A stretch of 64,000 nucleotides of DNA, from contig CALNHX010002287.1 of NCBI GenBank assembly GCA_940337035.1, forward strand, positions 62,001 to 126,000. Reading direction: 5' to 3'. Positions within the stretch are counted from its first letter, which is position 1. Each line of letters opens with the position of its first letter. The translations under genes and the position numbers were made by a program. The notes beneath the pieces are model-generated. The model did not search any database and was not told where the DNA came from. It worked only from the letters and a program-made list of their open reading frames with translations. Below, one piece after another: positions 56,601 through 64,000 of the stretch. The DNA comes from Agriotes lineatus. Lineage: Eukaryota; Arthropoda; Insecta; Coleoptera; Elateridae.

Positions 56601-59600
56601 GCTACACTATAGAGAGATTTTTTTGATAGGCTTGATGTGGGTCGCCATGCCTCTTATAGTGAAGTTATGCTGTTCCTCATGTTATACATAGTTTGTCAGA
56701 AACTCTTTGGATATATTGTACGGCTGTGGTTGTTAACTCCTCTGTTCATTTCCTCGTCCATCTCCTTCATTGTTAGAGTAAGAGTTGCTTTTGTATAGTT
56801 ATTAGTTTTCACTTCCAGTGCGTATAGAAAAACCCTCCGGACTAATTACATTGCAGTTGAGAACGAGAGTAATTCAAAAACTCTGGAAAAGTAGTGTAAT
56901 ACAATACTGATACATCATTCAGAGAACAAAAGCTAATACCATATAGTATTAACACTGGCCCAGCCCAGAAGGACTCAGAGCTCATTTACTCCTTGCCTTA
57001 CAGTCAAGAGAAAGTAGTCGACATTGCCTGCATCGAATGAAAGTGCAAGATCAGCCTACATAGCGTTTACACAAAAATGTTCTGCACAACATGTTATGTA
57101 TGACATGTTGTCTTTATACTTCGTTCATTTATTATTAAATTATTTACAAAAACCAATTTAAAATCTATTATTACTTACTGCATGTAAATTATAAATTAAT
57201 TCAATAAGCAGTTCTATATAATATAAGGTTCAATAATTCATCAGATTTAATGAGGTAACAGTTATAATCAAGAAGAAGAAGAATTTAACGATGACTGAGC
57301 GAAGTTTTAAATGTCCGTAAATAGTTCTAATTAAACAAGTACAATTTTCATTTCCATGTCTGAAAAAAAGGAAAATGTTCTTGATTCGATTTAATTATTC
57401 GGAATTACGAAGTTGCAGCCGTCTGATAGAGCGATATAATATGTACTGTTGATTGATCACAAAGCCAAAGCGCTTAGAGAATTTGAGCAATGCATAACTT
57501 GTTCTAGGGAACATTTTTGTGTAAGCAAAGAGTAGGCGAGCGCTGGAACCTTCTTGGCCGTGTCAATGTTAATGCTATACGTGACTAGTACCTCCAAATA
57601 GACTCTAATCTTTATTCTGTTTCCAAGGTGACAATAGGGTTTTGAATTTGAATTGAAACCGTATTTTTCTTTTACCATTCTTTCCATTTTGAAAAATTTT
57701 GCACTATCTTAGAAATTGTCCATATACATGGTGTTAATTAACTACATAGACAAACTTTAAGGGGTGATTTCTTGATCAATTATAAGATAAAAAGTTTATA
57801 CAAACATGGTACGTAAACGGCTTCGTTTTCAAGATACAGGATGTTAAAGTTTAAAAAAACCATTTTTTTCTTAAATCAGGTAAACGCCTATAGGTATTCT
57901 AATGAAACTTGGTGTGGGTTAGTATTTCATAAAGTCGTAAAGTTTAGTCAAAATAAATTTAATTTATTTCAACCAGTGGCGTGCATCGGGGCCACCTCAG
58001 TTACCTTATTTTAGAAAAATTTGGTGCGCCACTGTTTTTTAGCCAATACGACAAGTGTTTTAGCTTGATCCATTGAAACTATACAGAAGATTTATCTTTT
58101 ATTCTTTTGATAGAATAAACATTTTTCGAGAAAAACGATAAAATCTGCAACAGCAATTTCGTTCGTTAGACGGAAATGGGACCTAAACGGCTTCGTTTTC
58201 AAAATACAGTTTAAAGAAGTTTTTAAAAATATTATTTAATAACAAACAATCTTACAATAGCTACAAAACTTTTGGCTAAAAAAGAATGGCATAACAGGTT
58301 TTGCTAAAGTAAGGTAACTGAGGTGGCTCCGATGCACGCCACTGGTAGAAATTAATTAAATTTATTTTGACCGAACAATGCCACTCTATCAAATACTGAC
58401 ATACACCAAGTCTCATTACAATACCTCTGGGCGTTTTCCAGATTTTTTGTTTAAACTTCAACATCCTGTATCTTGAAGGTTTTTTTACGTACTTAATTAA
58501 CACCCTGTATATCAAGATCATTCCAAATTTGATCTATTGATTTCTGCATTTACCTCACTTTATACAATTGATTGTTGGTTTCTTTTTCTAGTAGTTTTAT
58601 TTTGTTGCTGCTATACATATAGTCAAAAAGTATAGTACAGCTTTGTATAATTTCAAACGCAATCTATTTTGTAATGAAATAGATTGCAGGACTGTATGTA
58701 TAATTAGCATATAAATATGGCCACTTGCTTTGAATTTTTATATACATAAAGTTACAGTTTTACCCGACCGGAAATAAAGTGAAGTTTTGAGACGTAATTG
58801 ACTTCTTTATTCCCTGACAGCCTGCCCTGATTACTTATTTTCTTCGTGTCATAAACAAAGCTGTTTCTCATTATAGATGAGTTAACTAATACATACAGTG
58901 TGTTTCACTTTACATGGAAGCACCCCTGTATTTTCTTTGTTTTTGTATGAATCGATTTGAATTTTTTATGAGTTGTACAACTCACCAAGAGGCATCTATT
59001 CATGTCCTTGAGAGTAAAAGACGTTATTAGCCTGGCTTACTACGATCAAGAACATGGGTCACATTGTCAATATTTTGCATCGCGTTAGAGTTACAGCAAA
59101 AAGGTATTAAGAAAAATTGTTTAGAATCAAAAGAATACCACAGATACCGATTTTCGTTTAATAATTCAAATTTTAATTTTTTTCCATAAATTTCTCAGTC
59201 CCAAATTTCAACTTTTAATTTGGTATCAAATGGTGTTGCCGAAAAAGTAGAAATAATTAAAATTACTGGTGAAAATGCAAGATCCAATAGAGAAGTAGCT
59301 AGAATATTTAATGGAAGGCATCCAGGGCGTGCAACTAGTTTTCCTGACACTTAGTTTCTGACGATGCAAGCAGCAGCGCCAAATTTTTGATGGTGCAATA
59401 GTTCAATTTAATGCCATACCTCTTAATACTACTACGAGAATTAGCGTCATAAGCCGCCAAAATCATTTCGTCAAAGGGATGCTTTCGAACTATTCTTCTT
59501 GGTCTGGGCCACGGTGTAAGAGATATGTTTGGGATTAACAACATTTCCAATTAAATTAAAAAGTTGATTAATTTTTGAAACAGTTCCAGAATAAATAGGT

Positions 59601-60896
59601 GCGTGCCCTGGATGCCTTCCATTAAATATTCTAGCTACTTCTCTATTGGATCTTGCATTTTCACCAGTAATTCTAATTATTTCTACTTTCTCAACAACAG
59701 TTAAACGTAATTCAGCCATTATTAAAAGCTAATGAGGGGGCAGCGTGGCTCAGTGGCTTAGCGCGCTGAGATGCTGATCCACGTTCCTCTAGGTGGCCAG
59801 GTTCCAATCTCGCTGGGGCCGAGCACTTTAGCGTTTTTCGAGCCTGAAACAGTCGTGGAAGGCAACGGGATACCACCACGATGCTGCCGAGTCTATCCCC
59901 AGGATGTTTCTTCCCCATCCAAGGGTGGAAATCGTCAACGTGCTATATTTACATTTCCCACTAGCGCCACCTTCCATGGAGTAGCAGCACCAAGACAAAC
60001 CAACACAGATTTAGGGCTCTACTGGCGCTATATACTATATACTATATAATATAGTAACATAGTATGTAAAACACTGTAAAAATGTAAATAAAGAAAGCAT
60101 AAGACACTTTAAGAAGAAGAATGACGTTTGCAACAATAATAAAAATGTTGTTTCTCCATGGCACCATTTGATACCAAATTAAAAGTTGAAATTTGGGACT
60201 GAGAAATTTATGAAAAAAAAATTTAAATTCGAATTATTAAACGAAAATCTGTATTTGGGGTATTCTTTTGATTCTAAACAATTTTTCTTAATAACTGTTT
60301 GCTGTAACTCCAACGCGATGCAAATTATTGACAATGCGACCCATGTTCTTGATCGTAGTAGGCCAGGCTAATAACGTCTTTTGCGCTCAAGGACATGAGT
60401 AGATGCCCCTTGGTGAGTTGAACAACTGATAAGAAATTCAAATCGATTCTTACAAAACAAAGAAAATAGAGGGGTGCTTCCATGTAAAGTGAAACACACT
60501 GTATATTGAATTGAAAAATTAGAAATTTACATTTACGGTTGAGAAAGAAACTTGGTATGCACCTCTCAAGTAAACTTCGTTAGTTCCTAGACCGAAAAGT
60601 ACTTACAGTCTCAGGATTAAATTCGTAGTTTACTTCATTGGTGGATAAATCACTATGGCCAAAGACACAGCGAAATATATTTTATTTTTTAATTTCAGAC
60701 TAAGTACCACAGAAAATACGAGTGTCCAGGATTGGAAAACTTGCGTTTCCACATATTTGAAATGAATTTTAGGTACATACAAGAACATAATGCAAAAAAT
60801 TCTTCGTATGAAGTGGGAGTTAACAAATTTACCGATATGTTAGAAGAAGAAGTTCCTAAAGGAATGTGTAAACCACCTAAGAAGAATAAAATTTGA
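50573..60896 (+). CDS. I29 inhibitor-only gene B: secreted, two I29 modules, three coding exons
   Basis: Exons 50573-50659, 50805-51041 and 60699-60896 join in phase 0 with GT...AG introns of 145 bp and 9657 bp, giving 173 residues. Residues 1-16 (MKIVVIILLSIAIARA) form a signal peptide. Module 1 (about 24-81) has KYGCPG, RFTIF, EEHN and GINQFAD. Module 2 (about 102-160) has KYECPG, RFHIFEMNF, QEHN and GVNKFTD. These are the ERFNIN and GxNxFxD motifs of I29 cathepsin propeptides, and no protease domain follows. Relatives (crammer, CTLA-2, BCPI) inhibit cathepsin L-like enzymes. A Thr replaces the ERFNIN Asn in module 1. AATAAA lies at about 60952. The large intron is filled with mobile elements. 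Confidence 0.85.
50805..51041 (+). CDS. I29 gene B exon 2 (module 1 and start of module 2)
   Basis: 79 codons after acceptor TTGCAG, from LDFHKKYGCPG to EEFAKFK, followed by donor GTATGA. The last residues repeat the end of exon 1 (EQFEKFK), so the intron splits both modules at the same place. Confidence 0.85.
51042..52550. other. Gene B intron 2, 5' part
   Basis: AT-rich intron sequence with a short (ATT)n tract near 51465-51487. No additional I29-like exon was found by reading, and no element ends were recognised. Confidence 0.4.
52555..54715 (+). repeat. Dispersed repeat family, copy 2, split by a hAT-type element
   Basis: It is homologous to 28070-29048: 52555-52922 matches the first part and 54434-54715 the rest (GTCGCAAGAAATGTTTTTGC, TTTCTCTTTGTGTCTACTAC, TTTGAATTGTCAAATAA). 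It lacks the 148-bp tandem repeats of copy 1 and instead holds the 1.5-kb insertion described next. Confidence 0.7.
52923..54433. mobile_element. Non-autonomous hAT-like element (1.5 kb)
   Basis: The ends TAAGGTTACCAACATTG and the inverse of TAGGGTTGCTAACACTG agree at 13 of 17 bases. The flanks GTTGCAAG (52915-52922) and GTCGCAAG (54434-54441) form an 8-bp duplication with one change. Copy 1 of the repeat shows the uninterrupted site (GGTTGCAAGAAATG near 28440). No transposase recognised inside. Confidence 0.7.
54991..56409 (-). pseudogene. Decayed Tc1/mariner-superfamily transposon
   Basis: The termini CAGCTGGATTCACGAAGAAA and the inverse of CAGCTAGGCCCACGAAGAAA are flanked by TA on both sides. 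On the minus strand the N-terminal part is open (56067-55813: helix-turn-helix region with SKATKTFVKTIERIMKEA). Later parts survive in changing frames: RLIMIYAGGEMGFIPNYL near 55420; and VIDNAPYHGVRL, a catalytic Asp block, with NSRKREMIDWLHQKGI near 55200-55290. Frameshifts and stops make it inactive. It lies in intron 2 of gene B. Confidence 0.8.
56410..57569. other. Gene-free stretch within gene B intron 2
   Basis: No supported gene. The stretch 56470-56800 has a coding-like minus-strand pattern with many stops and could be a relic of a retroelement, but I could not assign it. A short (GAA)n lies near 57271-57282. Confidence 0.35.
57727..58507. mobile_element. Foldback element 1 (781 bp), TA target
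   Basis: It begins CATGGTGTTAATTAA and ends with the inverse of CAGGGTGTTAATTAA, next to TA on both sides. The arms are about 300 bp long and include ACGGCTTCGTTTTCAA and GTAACTGAGGTGGC in inverted orientation. The empty site survives in the left segmental copy near 10203. No ORF longer than about 80 codons. Probably a Tc1/mariner-type MITE. Confidence 0.8.
59234..59340 (+). pseudogene. Helix-turn-helix (DUF4817-like) fragment, left arm
   Basis: An open stretch reading EKVEIIKITGENARSNREVA then RIFNGRHPGRA, nearly the same as the start of the minus-strand ORF at 59719. It is the N-terminal DNA-binding part of a transposase-like protein, duplicated in inverse orientation by the foldback structure. 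Confidence 0.65.
59471..59719 (-). pseudogene. Helix-turn-helix (DUF4817-like) transposase head, right arm
   Basis: An 82-residue frame beginning MAELRLTVVEKVEIIRITGE, then SNREVARIFNGRHPGHAPIY and SGTVSKINQLFNLIGNV. This is the DUF4817-type helix-turn-helix common at the N-terminus of insect transposase-derived proteins. No catalytic DDE domain follows; the next short frame (59335-59550) keeps only a few similar residues. It may be a truncated transposase or repressor-like product. Confidence 0.65.
59736..60119 (+). mobile_element. tRNA-derived SINE in the right arm of foldback 2
   Basis: The head has box A GTGGCTCAGTGGCTTAGCGC and box B GGTTCCAATCTC at tRNA-like spacing. A CG-containing body and an A-rich AATAAAGAAAGCATAAGAC tail follow. 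Short flanking repeats AATGA (59731-59735 and 60120-60124) fit a target duplication. Its family differs from the SINE at 45535. Confidence 0.75.
60699..60896 (+). CDS. I29 gene B exon 3 (module 2 and C-terminus)
   Basis: 65 codons plus TGA after acceptor ATTTCAG: TKYHRKYECPG, ENLRFHIFEMNF, QEHN, GVNKFTD and a basic tail ending PPKKNKI. It aligns without gaps to the gene A exon over its first 55 residues, and about 80 percent of those are identical. Confidence 0.85.
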   Translation, partial: TKYHRKYECPGLENLRFHIFEMNFRYIQEHNAKNSSYEVGVNKFTDMLEEEVPKGMCKPPKKNKI

Positions 60897-61123
60897 CCCT
60901 TGATCAGATGGTTAATATGATTACTTAAATACTGAGTGTACCAATGCTATTAATAAAGTAATTGTATTCTGTGTAGTTGTATAACTAATCTCCCAATTTT
61001 GATATATTTTAAATAAGTATTTCTAGCGGCTGAATTTATGTTTACATAAAAATCTTCATTTTAATGTTGTTTAAACTGAACATAGAATTCGAAGTTATGG
61101 CTTAAAGTTAATAGATATTAACG

Positions 61124-61242
61124 ATACAAGTTTAATTATGAGCATCTTAACGACACGAGTTTGATTGCCAAAAACGAGGCGGTGAACCGAGTTTTGCGGC
61201 AATCAAACGAGTCTCGTTAAGTGCTATAAGCAAACTTGTATT
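61124..61242. mobile_element. Palindromic MITE (119 bp)
   Basis: The arms ATACAAGTTT...AACGACACGAGTTTGATTGC and their inverse pair over about 50 bp with a few mismatches, and the loop contains GAGGCGGTGAACCGAG. It lies just beyond the segmental duplication. Confidence 0.7.
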
Positions 61243-61299
61243 GTTCAATATTTTATCTTCATCAATAAACTCTGGTTCAATATATTTTTTTATACAAAA

Positions 61300-62400
61300 A
61301 GGGTGCGGTAATATTCCTTACCGCACTGAGTGCGGTAATATCTATCAATTACCGAAGTGCGGTAATGAAGCTCTTAACGATACTAAAATTAATTTGGTTA
61401 AGAGTCTATAACAACACTGATGAAGATAAAGTATATTACGTTGTACTTTCCGCCAGACAAAAAATGCATATACACTTTCTTGTCTTATATCCCCGCTTAG
61501 CCAAAAAATTACCATTGAAAGAGATGGTTTTTATTGTACATAGTAGTTGTCTGTCAATTTGTCACGCATAGTTTGGTAACTGTGTATCCCGTTATTATTT
61601 TTTGGAATACTGTATCATTATTGTATTTTAACTGAACTAACTGAACACAGGAATAGATACTCCTAACAACCGCTGACTGTTAAAAACTTTAACAGCCGCC
61701 AGCCGTTAGAGGGTACGTGATTTTTAAGAAATGAAGTCAATCATAACGACCGCCGGCCGATAAGGATTATAATGGCCGCAGGCCGTTAAAGATCACGTAA
61801 TTTTTAAATTATTTTTAATACATTGTTCTTAAAATGTATACATTTCTATTACGAAACATCTTGAACGACACACGGCCGATACGCAAATAACGGACTTAGT
61901 TCGAAAATTCAATCTCGTCCGTTATTTGCTACATATCAGCGTAATGACGTTAATAACTATTTCATAATACCTACATGTTATTTCACTATATTAGCACTGT
62001 CTGTTTAATCGATATATCACCCATAACAGCTATTGCCGTTAAAATTTAATAGCCATGGCCGTTATATCAGTTGCTACACTACCCAATTGCATATGGGACT
62101 CAGGTTATTAAAAAGTTATATATATATATTATTTGTATTAAAATCGTATATCTTAAAATTGCATACTTTTAGTAGATATTACGAAAACTATTGAACAACA
62201 TACTGCCCATATTACATATAACTGACTCGGGTAATTTATAAGTATCGGCCTAATCGGCCTCGGCCACCAAATTTATCTTCGTCCGTTATATGCTCAATAT
62301 CGGCCTAATACCGTTAAATGCTATTTAGCTGCCGATCTATTTTTACGTAGTTGTTTTCGAGTCAGTTATATCTTACCAAATGTTCAACTTCTCGTATCCT
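61300..62400. repeat. Region rich in CCGTTA/TAACGG and GTGCGGTAAT motifs
   Basis: GTGCGGTAAT occurs three times at 61303-61366. From 61660 to 62340 the motifs GCCGTTA, TAACGGC, CCGTTAT, GGCCGATA and CGGCCTAAT recur on both strands, several in inverted pairs such as ACGGACTTAG / CTCGTCCGTTATTTGC. There are no ORFs. It looks like several overlapping palindromic mini-elements of one motif family rather than a simple satellite. Confidence 0.6.
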
Positions 62401-62589
62401 TGTTGGTGGGTATGGCCACAATAAGATATACCCGTTATAAAATCATGGAGTAAGAAGAAAGGATACCGATTGGCATCTTTTTTTTTATTACAACAAATTG
62501 CTTGCTACACATGGTTTTGTTACAATAATAAATGATCACGATAAATGTCTTAATGAGATCGGCTGTCAGCTCCTCGGTGGCGTAATTGT

Positions 62590-62930
62590 AATGATGCAAG
62601 AGTTAACTTGGATCACTTTCGTCGGATGACGAACATAAGTCCTGGGGTAATTTTTACTTTAGTTTTTTGTGAATGTTTTTTGTTCTGAATTGTATAATAC
62701 CCCACTATCACACTGTTGTATATTTGTAACGAAATTTTTAGAGTCACTTGTTTTATGTGCTGTTCAATAGTAGGTATGTTTAGTTCTTCATGAATTTGAT
62801 AGCTTCTGACATACCACGGGGCTTTTACACATATTCGGAGCACTTTATTTTGCATGATTTGCAATTTATTGATTTGGGTTTTAGGAGCATTGCTCCAAAC
62901 TGCATAACAGTAACGTTAGTAAACGCAGAA
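62590..62930 (-). pseudogene. Jockey-like LINE ORF2 C-terminus
   Basis: The minus strand reads YAVWSNAPKTQINKLQIMQN, then LRICVKAPWYVRSYQIHEEL and IPTIEQHIKQVTLKI. The APWYVRN-IH-DL pattern is the C-terminal hallmark of Jockey-clade RT ORFs. Upstream RT motifs are missing, and an ORF end falls at 62613. It may or may not be the same family as the fragment at 8773-9207. Confidence 0.75.
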
Positions 62931-64000
62931 TATAAAAAAAAAATATTTTAAAAACCATCTGAGTTCTTTTACATGAAACAGTGTTTAAGTTACTAAACCA
63001 CTACTAATTAAATAAATTTATTGTAACAAAAATAATAGTACATAGAACAACTAAGAATGTAATACATATTTTTATGATAATATATTACCGAGAGATTATC
63101 TTTACATATATAATTCTTCTGTACGTGTGTACGTGACTAAGGGCCTACTAAACGGCTGCACCGACTTTGATGACATTTTTGTTTGTGTTTGAGTGGGTTA
63201 CTGGATGGTTTAGATTCACAATTGGACCCGGTAGGCGGCCTTCCAATCGGGTTCTAGAAATTTTTTAAAAATTTGTTTGACATATTTCTTTTTTTTAATT
63301 ATTTTTAAGATTTCTCGCATATCAAAACATATAACCCCAAAATTTCACCCTCCCCACCGCCCCCCAATATTTTTTAAAATAAAAATCTTTATATATTGCA
63401 ATGGCTACTGTAACAATAATAGGTATTTTTGAATTAATTATATTAAATAAGCCACAGTTTGCAATGTAATTAAAATAAAATTGAGACTGATTAAAATGTA
63501 ATTCTTTTTCTCATTTAACCAAAATAATATAGTAGTATGCCTGTTTGTATTTTATTCGTCTGCAAAACAAGTATAATTGAAAGCTAGCTCGTAAAGCAGG
63601 AAAACTCTTTGGTCCCAGGAGGATTTCCCTAATAAATTTATCTAGTCCGCCACTGGCAACAATTTTAGTTCAACTGCGCGATTGCTGAAATGTAATGCTG
63701 TAAAAATTATCACAATTTGGTTTTATTTTGCAGACTGCGTTGTGATTTGATTTTTAATAAATGGAGTTTATGAACATTCGTCAAGGTAGCTATTTGAATT
63801 TACGCGCTTTTGGCGGCGCTAAATATCTCTTGTTTTCAGAAAATAACGCGGGCAAACTCAAGCAATTGTTTTGGAAAAGCGTCCTTTTACTCGCATAACC
63901 TCAAACCTGAAATCCCATTGATAAGAGAACAACACCTTCTCTGTGGCCGTGAAATATTTGGATTTTGCTCATTAATGTCTCCTTTATGATCCACGTACTT
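62931..64000. other. Gene-free stretch, possible element end near 63095
   Basis: At 63095-63200 a block with TACGTGTGTACGTGACTAAG and CTACTAAACGGCTGCACCGA resembles the termini of widespread non-autonomous insect elements, possibly Helitron-like. No 3' hairpin or coding part was found. A CCCTCCCCACCGCCCCCC tract lies near 63350. Nothing else is supported. Confidence 0.35.

Larger units (their letters stand above)
58896..60501. mobile_element. Foldback element 2 with transposase heads in both arms
   Basis: The ends CAGTGTGTTTCACTTTACAT and its exact inverse are flanked by TA (58894-58895 and 60502-60503). The arms pair over about 340 bp at the ends and again in a short coding block. The empty site is seen near 10580 in the left segmental copy. 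The right arm is lengthened by a SINE at 59736-60119. TA duplication and the encoded helix-turn-helix suggest a Tc1/mariner relative. Confidence 0.85.
57570..61100. repeat. Segmental duplication, right copy (around last exon of I29 gene B)
   Basis: Collinear with 10030-11160, but enlarged by two foldback elements (57727-58507 and 58896-60501). Outside these the order and spacing of shared blocks are the same, including the exon and the AATAAA signal after it. Confidence 0.8.

Noticed and set aside
59740..59815. Segment resembling a tRNA gene
   Set aside because: Same reasoning: an A-rich tail and flanking short repeats show a SINE, not a functional tRNA.

Overview
The window is about 64 kb of AT-rich eukaryotic nuclear DNA from an arthropod, most likely an insect and possibly a beetle. 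The evidence is the element set: Ty3/gypsy errantiviruses with an env gene and a tRNA-Ser primer site, BEL/Pao elements, RTE/BovB-like and Jockey-like LINEs, a Penelope-like element, mariner/Tc1 and hAT relatives, and tRNA-derived SINEs. There are also spliced genes for small secreted proteins made only of I29 (cathepsin propeptide-type inhibitor) modules. The species call is inference. No rRNA, true tRNA gene, CRISPR array or bacterial operon is visible.

Host genes. Two tandem paralogues lie on the + strand. Gene B has three coding exons (50573-50659, 50805-51041, 60699-60896), all joined in phase 0. They encode a 173-residue protein with a signal peptide and two I29 modules but no peptidase domain. 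Gene A shows only its terminal exon (10789-10977); its 5' exons must lie left of the window. About 1.1 kb around the last exon of A (10030-11160) is collinear with 57570-61100 around the last exon of B. Everything between the two genes is transposon-rich.

Left part (1-21.5 kb). A decayed errantivirus (copy A, minus strand) fills 1 to about 7.55 kb and is interrupted in its protease by a 2.7-kb unidentified insertion. After a cluster of small DNA elements and the last exon of gene A comes a structurally complete errantivirus (copy B, 12172-19948). It has gag, pol and env, 196-bp LTRs that look identical, a tRNA-Ser primer site and a -1 slippery heptamer at the gag/pol overlap. Its right flank is a BEL/Pao gag remnant and a candidate LTR.

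Middle (21.5-50.5 kb). This part holds a decayed mariner, a Penelope-like fragment with a GIY-YIG domain, a BEL/Pao pol 3' end, and a LINE flanked by an unusually long 402-bp direct repeat. It also holds a second truncated LINE and a deeply nested region (42.8-50.0 kb). There an old minus-strand LINE was hit by a SINE, by an unidentified 1.3-kb element and by a + strand BovB-like LINE with a clean 12-bp target duplication.

Right part (50.5-64 kb). Gene B has a 9.66-kb second intron carrying a dispersed repeat split by a hAT-type element, a decayed Tc1/mariner-superfamily element and two foldback elements. After gene B come palindromic mini-elements, a region rich in CCGTTA/TAACGG motifs, and the 3' end of a Jockey-like LINE.
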